A DNA stretch of 64,000 nucleotides from JADHUC01 sp964623055 (GTDB lineage Bacteria; Planctomycetota; Planctomycetia; Pirellulales; Pirellulaceae): assembly GCA_964623055.1 (NCBI GenBank), contig CAZURK010000019.1:1-64000 (forward strand), read 5' to 3'. Below, in pieces: positions 52,570 to 61,707 of the stretch. Position numbers and translations under genes: made by a program. The notes beneath the pieces are model-generated. The model was not told the origin of the DNA, searched no databases, and worked only from the letters and a program-made list of their open reading frames with translations. Each line of letters opens with the position of its first letter. Within the stretch, counting starts at the first letter, position 1.

Positions 52570-53760
52570 GTGAGACTAGCGAAAATGACCGTTGAAAGGA
52601 AACGAAGGAACGGGACGGCAGTGGCGATGTTGGCTGGGATAGGCATCTGCGTTTCGTGTGGGTGGTGTTTCGGGCAAAGCGCGGCGGAACCTGGGAACGC
52701 ACCTGCCATTGAGATCCAGGATCTTTTCGAATCCGCGCGTATCCCCAACATCACTGTGACGACCGACGGGACGGTCTTGGCCTTCGCGCGAAGCGGCCGA
52801 CTGTTCCGACGCAGCGAGGACGACGGCAAGACGTGGAGCCCCGTCAAGGAAGTGGGACACGACGCGGCTGGCAGCGCGATCGTGGACGAGAACACTCGGG
52901 ATGTGATGGTGGTCAACCCCAAGGGACCGTACCTGTGGCGAAGTCGCGACCAGGGGAAGACCTGGGAGCGAGAGACCATTATCGTGAAACCGAACGAGGT
53001 CGGTCACGGTGACCCACAGGGTGTGCCAGCGCATACGGCTTGCTCGGAATCGGGGGTCACACTTCGATACGGCAAGCACAAAGGCAGGCTGCTTATGCCC
53101 GCTCGCGTGCAACCCCCGCAAGGCAACAACGACCAGGAGTGGTGGCCGTACAACTACAACATGGCGATCTACAGCGATGACGGTGGCAAGACGTGGCAGG
53201 CGAGCGGCCCGGTACAGAACGGCACCGGCGAAGGCACGTTGGCCGAATTGTCCGACGGTGCGATTTACTACAACTCGCGCTCGCACATGGCGATCGACCA
53301 CCGAAGACGCATCGCCTGGAGCTACGACGGCGGGCACATGTGGACGGACTGGCGTGTTTGCGACCATCTCTATGAAGTTGGCCAACCGTTCTATTTCAAG
53401 TATGGCACCAAGCCGAGCTACGGCTGCAACGCGGGTTTGGTGCGTCTGCCGCTTGATTGCACTAATGGAAAAGACGTGCTGCTGTTCAGCGCACCAGACG
53501 ATCCCGGCGGCACCCGAGTCCGAATGACCGTCTGGGCCAGCTTCGACCGTGGCGAAACTTGGCCTGTGAAACGACTGGTGTACGAAGGCCTCAGTGCCTA
53601 CTCGTCCTTGGCGGCCGGTCCGGACGGCACCGTCTATCTGCTCTTTGAGCGGGGGCAGAAGAAGTTGTACGAGAGCATCGCCGTGGCTCGCTTCAATCTC
53701 GCTTGGCTCAAGGCGACCGATGCTGAGACGCCAAAGACCACGTCGCCAAATTCACCGTAG
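52570..53760 (+). CDS. Secreted sialidase-like BNR/Asp-box protein
   Basis: I start at GTG 52570, which has a strong GAAGGAGG ribosome-binding site; longer frames overlap the preceding gene. A signal-like segment (GTAVAMLAGIGICVSCGW) precedes five Asp-boxes: SEDDGKTW, SRDQGKTW, SDDGGKTW, SYDGGHMW and SFDRGETW, the repeat of six-bladed sialidases and BNR proteins. LAEGAI-like strands (GEGTLAELSDGAIYYNSRSH) and SSLAAGPDGTVYLLFERG occur as in exo-sialidases. ESIAVARFNLAWL is the typical C-terminal end. The arginine triad cannot be assigned confidently. Probably cleaves or binds terminal sugars of polysaccharides or glycoproteins. Confidence 0.88.
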   Translation: MRLAKMTVERKRRNGTAVAMLAGIGICVSCGWCFGQSAAEPGNAPAIEIQDLFESARIPNITVTTDGTVLAFARSGRLFRRSEDDGKTWSPVKEVGHDAAGSAIVDENTRDVMVVNPKGPYLWRSRDQGKTWERETIIVKPNEVGHGDPQGVPAHTACSESGVTLRYGKHKGRLLMPARVQPPQGNNDQEWWPYNYNMAIYSDDGGKTWQASGPVQNGTGEGTLAELSDGAIYYNSRSHMAIDHRRRIAWSYDGGHMWTDWRVCDHLYEVGQPFYFKYGTKPSYGCNAGLVRLPLDCTNGKDVLLFSAPDDPGGTRVRMTVWASFDRGETWPVKRLVYEGLSAYSSLAAGPDGTVYLLFERGQKKLYESIAVARFNLAWLKATDAETPKTTSPNSP

Positions 53761-53810
53761 ACAAGCCCGGCCCGCCTGTGGCGGATCCACCAGATGCAGA
53801 GTATCCTAGC

Positions 53811-53867
53811 GTGGGGCACGTTTCCAACGTGCCTGCAAGGAACTGGCACGTTGGAAACGTGCCCCAC
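53811..53867. repeat. Palindrome family 2, copy 2
   Basis: GTGGGGCACGTTTCCAACGT at the left and its reverse complement ACGTTGGAAACGTGCCCCAC at the right surround a short spacer. Each half is also internally palindromic. It lies between the sialidase-like gene and the HzsA-like gene and is read through by a rejected upstream frame. Confidence 0.88.
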
Positions 53868-53907
53868 AAGCTGCTTGCACCGCATGGGGCTTCAGAGGAA
53901 TAACAGC

Positions 53908-56900
53908 ATGACATACTGCGTTCGGAACGTACGACTTTGCATGGCAGTCGCCTTTGCCGTGCTATTGTGTCACGGCGTGGCGGCCCAGGAGGCGCCGAAG
54001 GAACAGCCGGCCGGCCCATTGCCGCCAATTGACAAGGCGTCGTGGATCTGGCAGGCCACGAACGTTGACGTCTGCGAAATTCGCATCACGTTTACGCTTG
54101 AAGAAGTACCCTCGGCCGCCAGCATTCTGATCACGGCAGACAACGGCTACGAGCTTTATGTCAACGGAGGTCTAACGGGCTTCGACGTGGGAGCCGGCGG
54201 CGAGATTTGGAGTTCGCTGGAACGCTATGACATCAAGTCGCGCTTGGCACAAGGCAAGAACGTCGTCGGTGTTCGCTGTATTTGTCTGGGCGGCTTACGC
54301 GGGCTAGTCGCGGCGGCCAGGATCGACATGCCCAATCGGCCGCCGCTGGAAATCCTGACCGACGCCTCGTGGCGTGTGACGGTCAAAGGCGACCCTGAGG
54401 AGTATTCGCATCCTGAGTTTCTCGAAGACGAGCATTGGGGCGCCGCTAGGGTATTGGGGCCGATGGGCATGGATCCCTGGGGAAAACTGACGTATGCCGG
54501 GTCGAAGGGAGGCAGGCGTCACGGAGCGCTGCCCGTTTCCATTACACTGAGCGATCCCGACCCGGAGTTCCGCTGGCCCGTTGCAGTGGCGCTCGTGGGC
54601 GACGATTGCAGCGTCTACGTGCCGTTGCGCGGCGACGCATGGGGCGTGTGTTTCCGAGTGAACAACTGGTCACGGGCCTATACGGAATTCGATATTCCTT
54701 GCCCGTCAAAGATTGGCCGTAAGCTGTACGTGCTCAAACCCATGGGGCCGGACGCCGAACCTCGCGTGCTGGTCGACGCCGGGAAGGGTGCCATCGGTTC
54801 GCCCAGCGTCAGCTATGACGGCAAGTCTATCTACATGGCAATGGCCGCCGACGGCGAGAGCTTTTTCCACATCTATTGTGTGCCGACCGACGGCGGGTCG
54901 CCCGAACGCTTGACCGACGGGCCTTTTCATGACATTGATCCCGCCGAGTTACCCGACGGGCGGATCGTATTCACTTCGACCCGTGCCGGCAGCTTCGAGG
55001 AATACCACAACCCGCCATCGCGAGCGTTGTTTGTCATGAAGCCGGACGGCAGTGACATCGAACCGATTACCTTTACGCCTACCTTCGATAACGAACCAAA
55101 GGTGATGTCCGACGGTCGGGTCGCCTTCATCCGCACGGACAATTTTTTTGACCGCGCCAAGGTCGAAACCCAGATCCACATAATCCGCCCGGACGGCAGC
55201 GATGGCTTGACCGAATTGGGCGCGGACGTGGGGCCCGACTACGGTGTGCGGTTGCGCGCCCTTGGCTACGGCAGCCCAGCACCGTTACCGGGCGGCAAAC
55301 TGGCCTGCATTTCCAGCCGCGGAAACTTCATCGCGACACCCGGCGCGCCGGAGGCATCCTTCCACAAACTGCCCGGCGGGCTGGGCGATCTGGCGCCGCT
55401 GCCCGATGGGCGTTTGCTCGCGACGGTGTTGCGACCGGACGTCACTCGGATGGTCTCGGACGTGCTGGCCGTAATCGACCCGAGCGACAATCAGGTCGTT
55501 GCCGTCTATGAATCGCCTGACGGTTCAATCCATTCGCCTGTGTTCCTGGGTCCACGTCCGCGCCCGCCCATCCTGGCTGATACCCTGGACCGCGAGCAAA
55601 CCGGAAGCAACGACGCAACCGGCTTCCTCTATTGCCAAGATGTCCGGTTTACCAGGAAGTACAAAGCCGATTGGGACCAGATTCGCGCGATTCGTGTGCT
55701 TGGGGCGAAGGCCCTCACAACTCGCTCGTCCCATTCACACATCGTGCACGCTGGTCACGAGACGGTGGAATTGGGCACCGTGCCCATCGCGCCGGATGGA
55801 TCGTTCTATGTCGAGGTCCCCGCCGATCTGCCGCTGGCGCTGCAAGCCGTCGACGCGGAAGGTCGATCCGAGTTGAACGAGATGTCGTGGATCTACGTCC
55901 GACCGGGCGAAACGCGATCGTGCCTGGGCTGTCATCATGCACGCCGCGCTACGCCGCCGGGCGAATTCGGCTTGTCCCAAGCCATGCGAGCGCGCCCCTT
56001 GAAACTGCTGGGCCAAGGGCAAGCGCATCGCTTTCGCGGCAACAATTCCGGTGTCACGGGCATGATGGACCTGCAATTCGAACGATTCCGCGAAACGGCT
56101 TCGATGAACCTGCACACCAACAGCGCCGGACCGCTTACCACCGGCAAGCAGGAAGTAGCGGCACTCGTCGAACAACTCGGCGGCGATGACGATGCACTTC
56201 AGATCTCCGCTGCTCAGCGACTGGCTCTCTTTCGAGATCGTTCCGCCGCGGCAGCGCTGGCCGAGACGCTGCAGGACAGAAGCCGGGAAGTGCGCGTCGC
56301 CGCCGCGCTCGCATTGGCAGCGTGTGGCACTCGCGAGAGCGTTCCGCCTTTATTGGAAGCGCTAACGGACAGATACCAGGTCGTCGCGCAAGCGGCGGCC
56401 GTTGCATTGGAGAATCTGAGCGGGCACGCCGAACCGTTCCAACCGTTCGTCTCCACAGCAGAACGCCAGTCACAGGCCGACGCATGGCGAGCGTGGTTCC
56501 AGGAAGACGATTGGGAGACGATCGAAGAATCGCTGATCGAGCGGATTTCCACCGACGATCGCGCGACTCAACGGCGAGCGATCGTTGCACTTGGGCACAT
56601 TGGCGGCAATGCGGCTCGCGCGGCGCTCCGAGAGTTCGTGACAGCAGAAAAGGACAATAACCCTTATCCGCCGTTCGAGAACAACAACCGGACAGATCGC
56701 TTCACGTTCCCGGCCGATTCACCCCTGAACCCGCGAACGTTGCAGGAGGCAGTCCGCGCGATTGGCTACCTCCGGGACACCGGCGCGGTCCCCTTGTTGC
56801 GCGATATCCTGGCCAATCACATCGACCCGAAGACAGGCAATCTGTTCCTGGCCGAGGCGGCTATTGATGCGTTGGGGCGAATCGGCACGCCCGAGGCCGA

Positions 56901-57846
56901 AACGATCCTGATCGACACGTTTTCCAAGCTTCTAGATTACATCCACTACGTGGGCTGGTACAGCGATCACCCGGCGCTGTATGCCTGCCATGCCTCCCCG
57001 TTGCACGCCCGCATCATTGCGGCACTCGACAGGATCGGCTCGACGCGAGCGGGGGACATCGTACCGCACCTGATCCGATCGGTCCCCACCGATCCCGACC
57101 GTGCCTTGTTCCCGGAAAGCGACACGTATGAAACACTCGTCGGACGCGTCATCCTCCGCAGCGGCCGCGGCGACGAACTGGTAGAGACCTGCCTGGCGTT
57201 GCTCGGCGATCCGCGGGCGAAGGCAGTGGAAGATCTCAAACAAGGCGTAAGCACGACCTTCGGCGCCTGGGCCGGCACGCCCGCCCCAGACAACCGAGCC
57301 GCACACATGCTGTCGCTCGCGTGCCGCGATCAGAAGTACGAATCGCAGGTCCGTGCGGCGTACGAACGTTATCGAGCGAAGCCTGAAGACGAGATCAAAC
57401 GCCCGCTCGGCAACCCAAGCTGGATTCCGCAACGGCACTGGGTGCTATTCTATCTCGGCCGCACCTTGGGTAACCTCGGCGATCCACGTTCCGTCGACAC
57501 GTTAGTGGCGTCGTTGGCGCCCGAGTTGAACGAAGCACGCCACGGCCGCCCTGATCCGTCCGAACCGAACATCCATTTCCTGCAACTGGAATACACCCCC
57601 TGCTGGCGAGCCGCCGCCGCATGGGCCTTGGGCCAAATCGGCGACCGCCGCGCCGTACCGGTCTTGCTGGATGTCATCCGGAACTTGGAGAACGCCACCG
57701 ACACACGCCACGCCGCCGCCGAAGCCCTAGGCAACATCGCCGATCCCGCCAGCCTCGAAGCGATCGGGCAACTCGCCGCGGGATATCCTGAAGTATCAAC
57801 GCGCCGTGCGTTGATCGAGGCGTGTGAACACTTGTCGCCACGTTGA
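53908..57846 (+). CDS. HzsA-like mono-haem propeller protein with N-terminal carbohydrate-binding-like domain and HEAT tail
   Basis: The ATG at 53908 has AGAGGAA upstream and a signal peptide (RLCMAVAFAVLLCHGVAAQE); 1312 residues. An N-terminal beta-sandwich like that of bacterial rhamnosidases includes KASWIWQATNVDVC and ILITADNGYELYVNGG. The TolB-like part includes SPSVSYDGKSIYMAMAADGE, LPDGRIVFTSTRAG and ALFVMKPDGSDIEPI, then MSWIYVRPGETRSC and the single CLGCH haem motif at ~672. From ~745 are HEAT repeats (LFRDRSAAAALAETLQDRSR, REVRVAAALALAACGT; RRAIVALGHIGGNAARAALR). It shares the HzsA-like middle with the gene at 21979-25893 but has one CXXCH and no FGE-fold domain. Secreted electron-carrier or scaffold role is inferred. 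Confidence 0.88.
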   Translation: MTYCVRNVRLCMAVAFAVLLCHGVAAQEAPKEQPAGPLPPIDKASWIWQATNVDVCEIRITFTLEEVPSAASILITADNGYELYVNGGLTGFDVGAGGEIWSSLERYDIKSRLAQGKNVVGVRCICLGGLRGLVAAARIDMPNRPPLEILTDASWRVTVKGDPEEYSHPEFLEDEHWGAARVLGPMGMDPWGKLTYAGSKGGRRHGALPVSITLSDPDPEFRWPVAVALVGDDCSVYVPLRGDAWGVCFRVNNWSRAYTEFDIPCPSKIGRKLYVLKPMGPDAEPRVLVDAGKGAIGSPSVSYDGKSIYMAMAADGESFFHIYCVPTDGGSPERLTDGPFHDIDPAELPDGRIVFTSTRAGSFEEYHNPPSRALFVMKPDGSDIEPITFTPTFDNEPKVMSDGRVAFIRTDNFFDRAKVETQIHIIRPDGSDGLTELGADVGPDYGVRLRALGYGSPAPLPGGKLACISSRGNFIATPGAPEASFHKLPGGLGDLAPLPDGRLLATVLRPDVTRMVSDVLAVIDPSDNQVVAVYESPDGSIHSPVFLGPRPRPPILADTLDREQTGSNDATGFLYCQDVRFTRKYKADWDQIRAIRVLGAKALTTRSSHSHIVHAGHETVELGTVPIAPDGSFYVEVPADLPLALQAVDAEGRSELNEMSWIYVRPGETRSCLGCHHARRATPPGEFGLSQAMRARPLKLLGQGQAHRFRGNNSGVTGMMDLQFERFRETASMNLHTNSAGPLTTGKQEVAALVEQLGGDDDALQISAAQRLALFRDRSAAAALAETLQDRSREVRVAAALALAACGTRESVPPLLEALTDRYQVVAQAAAVALENLSGHAEPFQPFVSTAERQSQADAWRAWFQEDDWETIEESLIERISTDDRATQRRAIVALGHIGGNAARAALREFVTAEKDNNPYPPFENNNRTDRFTFPADSPLNPRTLQEAVRAIGYLRDTGAVPLLRDILANHIDPKTGNLFLAEAAIDALGRIGTPEAETILIDTFSKLLDYIHYVGWYSDHPALYACHASPLHARIIAALDRIGSTRAGDIVPHLIRSVPTDPDRALFPESDTYETLVGRVILRSGRGDELVETCLALLGDPRAKAVEDLKQGVSTTFGAWAGTPAPDNRAAHMLSLACRDQKYESQVRAAYERYRAKPEDEIKRPLGNPSWIPQRHWVLFYLGRTLGNLGDPRSVDTLVASLAPELNEARHGRPDPSEPNIHFLQLEYTPCWRAAAAWALGQIGDRRAVPVLLDVIRNLENATDTRHAAAEALGNIADPASLEAIGQLAAGYPEVSTRRALIEACEHLSPR

Positions 57847-57912
57847 GCTGCAATGGCGATCGCTCAATCAGAAGGCAGCCAAACACCCAACGCGTTACGA
57901 GGAGACCAAGCG

Positions 57913-59265
57913 ATGACATCTGGGACCACACGACGGACATTTCTTCGAAGTTCTATCGTTGGTGGAACGGGCCTGCTCGTGCTGCGCGACAGCAGTACTG
58001 CACTTGGTTATCAGGCCAATGACAAGCTTGGTATCGCATCGGTTGGCGTCGCGGGGATGGGCCGGGGCGACCTGAGTAATGTCTCGGGCGAGAATATCGT
58101 GGGTTTGTGCGATGTGCATGAGAGTCGGGCAGTGAAGGCCTTCGAGAAGTGGCCGCAGGCGAAACGATTCAAAGACTTTCGCCGCATGTTTGATGAAATG
58201 GAAGAACAGATCGACGCGGTACTGGTTAGTACGCCCGACCATACGCATGCCGTGGCGAGTGTGGGGGCGATGAAGCGGGGCAAGCACGTGTATTGCCAGA
58301 AACCGTTGACGCGCACGGTGTTCGAGGCGCGTGTGATGCGGGAGACGGCGGCCAAGCAGAAGGTCGTGACGCAAATGGGTAACCAGGGTTCGGCCTCCGA
58401 GGGCGTCCGTCGGTCGGTGGAACTCGCGTCGGCGGGGGCCATCGGCACGATCCGCGAGGCCCATGTGTGGTTCGGTGGCGGAGACGGCCCACAGACGCCG
58501 CCAACGGACAAACCTCCCGTGCCGCCCGACATAGCTTGGGACCTGTGGCTGGGACCGGCGTCCTACCGGCCGTACCACCCGGCGTATATGCCAGGGGTCT
58601 GGCGCAGGTGGCGGGCTTTTGGCAGCGGGTCGATGGGCGACATGGGTTGCCACACGATCAATATTGTATTTCGGGCGCTGCGGCTGGTCGATCTGTGGAA
58701 CCCGGATCCCGCTCGGGAAAAGCCCCGGCCCGAGCGCGTGGTGATTGGTGTGCAAGCGGAGGCTTCGGAGGTAGATGCCGAGGGATACCCGCGCTGGATG
58801 CGAGTCAACTACGACGTGCCCGCACGCGGTGAAATGCCTCCGGCCAAACTGACGCTGTACACCGGCGGCCATAAGCCTGATGAGAAAGTGATGCGCGGTG
58901 AACCGATGACCAAATGGGGTTCGCTGCTGGACGGTGAGAAAGGCGCGATCTTCTCGGACTGCCCATGGAACACGCGGTACAACCTGCTGCCGAAGAAGGA
59001 GTTCGAGGGATTCACAGGCCCGGAGCGGACCTTGCCGCGGCCCAAGAGCCACTATGTCGAATGGCTCGATGCCTGCAAAGGCCGCGGCGAGACGTTTTCC
59101 AGCTTCCAGATCGGCGGACCGCTGACCGAACTGATCCAGCTTGGCAACGCCGCCGTGCTAGTCGGCAAACCGTTCGAGTACGATACGCTCAGCGGCCAGA
59201 TTCTCAATGCGCCGGAGGCAAACCAACACCTCCATCGCGAATACCGCACGGGATGGAGTCTCTAA
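57913..59265 (+). CDS. Tat-exported Gfo/Idh/MocA family oxidoreductase
   Basis: A 450-residue protein. The ATG at 57913 has GAGGAGACCAAGCG upstream and begins a Tat signal (TRRTFLRSSIVGGTGLLVLR). The Rossmann fold has GIASVGVAGMGRGDLSNVSG; DAVLVSTPDHTHAVASVGAM and YCQKPLTRTVFEARVM follow, with Gln instead of the usual Glu in the E/QKP motif. The C-terminal part includes NIAWDLWLGPAS-like and MGDMGCHTINIVFRALRLVD. It probably acts on a sugar or inositol-type compound outside the cytoplasm. It follows the HzsA-like gene by 66 nt on the same strand. Confidence 0.92.
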   Translation: MTSGTTRRTFLRSSIVGGTGLLVLRDSSTALGYQANDKLGIASVGVAGMGRGDLSNVSGENIVGLCDVHESRAVKAFEKWPQAKRFKDFRRMFDEMEEQIDAVLVSTPDHTHAVASVGAMKRGKHVYCQKPLTRTVFEARVMRETAAKQKVVTQMGNQGSASEGVRRSVELASAGAIGTIREAHVWFGGGDGPQTPPTDKPPVPPDIAWDLWLGPASYRPYHPAYMPGVWRRWRAFGSGSMGDMGCHTINIVFRALRLVDLWNPDPAREKPRPERVVIGVQAEASEVDAEGYPRWMRVNYDVPARGEMPPAKLTLYTGGHKPDEKVMRGEPMTKWGSLLDGEKGAIFSDCPWNTRYNLLPKKEFEGFTGPERTLPRPKSHYVEWLDACKGRGETFSSFQIGGPLTELIQLGNAAVLVGKPFEYDTLSGQILNAPEANQHLHREYRTGWSL

Positions 59266-59536
59266 TCCGTATTTTCACCCGTATGTCAAGCCGCTGACTT
59301 TGCGCCGGCGGTGCATGACCATCGGGCTAGGCGACGCGGAATACAATCCACTTGCCCAACTCTCGGGCACTGGAAAGGGCGGATACCGCACATCGTGGCC
59401 AAGAAAACCGCCTTGGCGCAGGACGCGAGGGGGGCACGCAGTGGTACAATACTCTCCACCACGAACCTCGATCGTCTTCAGGTTCACCATAAATGGGAAA
59501 GCTCGGTTCAGGTATCTTGTACGGGGGCATATCGAC

Positions 59537-59989
59537 ATGCAAGCGACACGTATTATCATCACTGTGCTGTGTGCCATGGTGGCTTCTGCTAATGCGAAAG
59601 CCCAGTCGATCAAGAAACTCGAGTTTCAATTGGATACCAAGACGGAGCTTGTCGGCGAGTTGAATCCGACCTTGACGTTTTCCATAGAAGAGCCGAGCGA
59701 GAAGTTGGGTTGGGCGAGAGTCCTGTGGGGAAAAGTGCGATTGTCCAACAAGACGGGGAAAGTGAGATACGCCTATGCGGCAATTGCTTTGTTTGACAAA
59801 GACGGCGCACTTCTGACTGCCGGTGGGACGGCCTATTCGAAGGCCGATGGTATACGTCACAGAATCATAACCACCAAGCGTATCGGTCTCGCGGTTGCAG
59901 GATACAGTGTGGAAGACATCTCTTATGCTTCCGTGCGATATGTCGAGAGCGACAAGCCACTGCTTGAGTATCATCCGAACGCGAAATAG
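59537..59989 (+). CDS. Small secreted protein, unknown function
   Basis: A 150-residue protein beginning at ATG 59537 with a signal peptide (TRIIITVLCAMVASANAKAQ). The mature part is a predicted beta-sandwich (LGWARVLWGKVRLSNKTGKV, RYAYAAIALFDKDGALLTAG) without Cys or catalytic motif. The fold looks like FxLD/Ig-type domains of exported proteins that modify conduct of partners, but I cannot name it. GGTACAAT at ~59451 may be a promoter -10. A longer frame to 59207 overlaps the oxidoreductase and lacks a signal. Confidence 0.75.
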   Translation: MQATRIIITVLCAMVASANAKAQSIKKLEFQLDTKTELVGELNPTLTFSIEEPSEKLGWARVLWGKVRLSNKTGKVRYAYAAIALFDKDGALLTAGGTAYSKADGIRHRIITTKRIGLAVAGYSVEDISYASVRYVESDKPLLEYHPNAK

Positions 59990-60039
59990 GCCTGCTGAGA
60001 GAAAGCAGGGAGAAATGGAGGCAGAGAACGTCCAAACAC

Positions 60040-60086
60040 CTATGTCCCGTGTCGTTGGGATCCTTTTCCGAAAAGGGGGGACATAG
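60040..60086. repeat. Nested palindrome between convergent genes
   Basis: Outer arms CTATGTCCC (60040-60048) and GGGACATAG (60078-60086); inside is CCTTTTCCGAAAAGG. It lies in the 196-nt gap between the small secreted gene (plus) and the oxidoreductase (minus) and could end both transcripts. Confidence 0.75.
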
Positions 60087-60185
60087 AGATGTTAACCGTG
60101 CTTCTTGCCTGGGCGCACTTCGAGCTTCACTTCGCGGCCTGCGTTCCTTGCACACTCTGCAAACAGCTCTGATTTCAATCGAACA

Positions 60186-61538
60186 TCACGTTGGGGGATC
60201 GGCCGGATGTGCCCAGGGCTTGCGGTAGGAACGCTTGAGAAGAGCCTGGGCCTGTTGGTCGCCCACCACAGTGTGCGTGGCAGGATCCCAAACGAGCGTG
60301 CGGCCGAGTTTCATGGCCAGGTTGGCAAGGATGCACGACGCCGTCGAGATGTGTCCCTCCTCGATGTCGGCCACCGGCTTGCTGCGTTTCTCGATGGCGG
60401 CGAGGAAGTCGAGCATGTGCCGCCTTGTGGCGGGCGCTGCGTTCAATTCGATGCGTTTCTCGGTCAGGTCCTCCGGATACTCCTCCCGCTCGAAATGGCA
60501 ATCGAAATGGATCGGCTTGGCATTCTTCCCGCGGGGAATGAAATCGGCGCGCATCGTGCTGGCCTTCAACGTTCCCTTGTCGCCGTAGATGAACAGCGCC
60601 CATGGATAGTCGGGATCGGATGGTGTGCCCCACGAGCGGTGCTGCCACACGGCGTTGAAGTCGTCGAACTCGAACGTAGCGGCCTGCGTGTCGGCGATGT
60701 TCGATTTGCCTTCCTTCTGTACGTAGATGCCGCCCGAGGAACTGATCTGTTTCGGCCAGCCTGGGCCGAGCATCCAGCGGACGGTGTCAAGCATGTGGAC
60801 GCACATGTCCCCCATAATCCCGTTGCCGTACTCCATAAACGTCCGCCACCAACGGATGTGGGGCAAGTCGTCATAGGGACGCAGCGGCGCCGGGCCCGTC
60901 CACATCTCATAGTCAAGAAAGTCGGGGACCGGCTGCACCGGAGGGTTGCCGTTGGCCCGCATGTGGAAGTAGCAGCACATTTCGACGTGACCCACCGTTC
61001 CCAGCAGGCCGGCCTCGACCACCTGCTTCTTAGCGTCGATCAGATGCGGCGTGCTCTTTCGCTGCGTACCAACTTGCACGACCCGCTGGAATTTGCGTGC
61101 GGCTTGAACCATGGCGTTTCCTTCGGCCACGTCGACGCTGATCGGTTTCTGCACGTAGACGTCAGCTCCGCTTTCGCACGCGTCGATCATTTGCAGAGCG
61201 TGCCAATGGTCGGGCGTGCCGATCAGAACGATGTCCAGGTCCCTTTCCTTGAGCATCTTGCGGTAGTCGCCGTAGGTGCGAGGCTGCTTCTTGGAAGCCT
61301 GACGCTGGCTGACCATCTCGGCCGCTTCGGCAAGCAGCTTCTGGTCCACGTCGCAGAGCGAGATGACTTCTACGGGAGCGACCTGAATCAGGCGGAACAA
61401 GTCTGACTTGCCGTACCACCCCGTTCCGATGAGCCCCACGCGCAGCGGTTTGGATTCCGCGCCGTGCACAAAATATCCGCCGAATGCTGACAGCGCTGCG
61501 CCGGTTGTTCCAGCGGCCAGAAACTTGCGACGATCCAT
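60186..61538 (-). CDS. Exported Gfo/Idh/MocA family oxidoreductase
   Basis: A 450-residue protein with a Tat-like signal (MDRRKFLAAGTTGAALSAFG). The Rossmann part reads LRVGLIGTGWYGKSDLFRLI and SLCDVDQKLLAEAAEMV; DIVLIGTPDHWHALQMIDAC and YVQKPISVDVAEGNAMV form the catalytic region (QKP instead of EKP). WRTFMEYGNGIMGDMCVHML is a conserved C-terminal block. AAGGAGAATGTC is the ribosome-binding site. Its nearest neighbour upstream in transcription, a TIM-barrel isomerase-like gene 170 nt away, suggests joint sugar metabolism, as often seen in planctomycetes. Confidence 0.93.
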   Translation of the reverse strand: MDRRKFLAAGTTGAALSAFGGYFVHGAESKPLRVGLIGTGWYGKSDLFRLIQVAPVEVISLCDVDQKLLAEAAEMVSQRQASKKQPRTYGDYRKMLKERDLDIVLIGTPDHWHALQMIDACESGADVYVQKPISVDVAEGNAMVQAARKFQRVVQVGTQRKSTPHLIDAKKQVVEAGLLGTVGHVEMCCYFHMRANGNPPVQPVPDFLDYEMWTGPAPLRPYDDLPHIRWWRTFMEYGNGIMGDMCVHMLDTVRWMLGPGWPKQISSSGGIYVQKEGKSNIADTQAATFEFDDFNAVWQHRSWGTPSDPDYPWALFIYGDKGTLKASTMRADFIPRGKNAKPIHFDCHFEREEYPEDLTEKRIELNAAPATRRHMLDFLAAIEKRSKPVADIEEGHISTASCILANLAMKLGRTLVWDPATHTVVGDQQAQALLKRSYRKPWAHPADPPT

Positions 61539-61570
61539 GACATTCTCCTTCGTGATAGCCGTTCAACGTT

Positions 61571-61600
61571 CTTCCTAATCCTAATCGTACTCTTAATCTA
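61571..61600. repeat. Dispersed repeat GATTAAGAGT-NN-GATTAGGAT, copy 2
   Basis: On the minus strand it reads TAGATTAAGAGTACGATTAG followed by GATTAGGAAG, matching 35578-35598 with two central mismatches. It lies in the gap between two minus-strand genes. Confidence 0.6.
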
Positions 61601-61707
61601 TATCCTTGCTTCGCCCTGTTGTCTCGAATGACGAATTGTCGAGGCGGCTATTCACCCCGTCTGATTCTCCCAGACCGTTGTAGTCGGTCGACTCTGATCA
61701 TCGCGGC

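Noticed and set aside
60105..61406. 433-codon plus-strand frame
   Set aside because: Antisense to the Gfo/Idh/MocA gene, which has a Tat-like signal and QKP motif.
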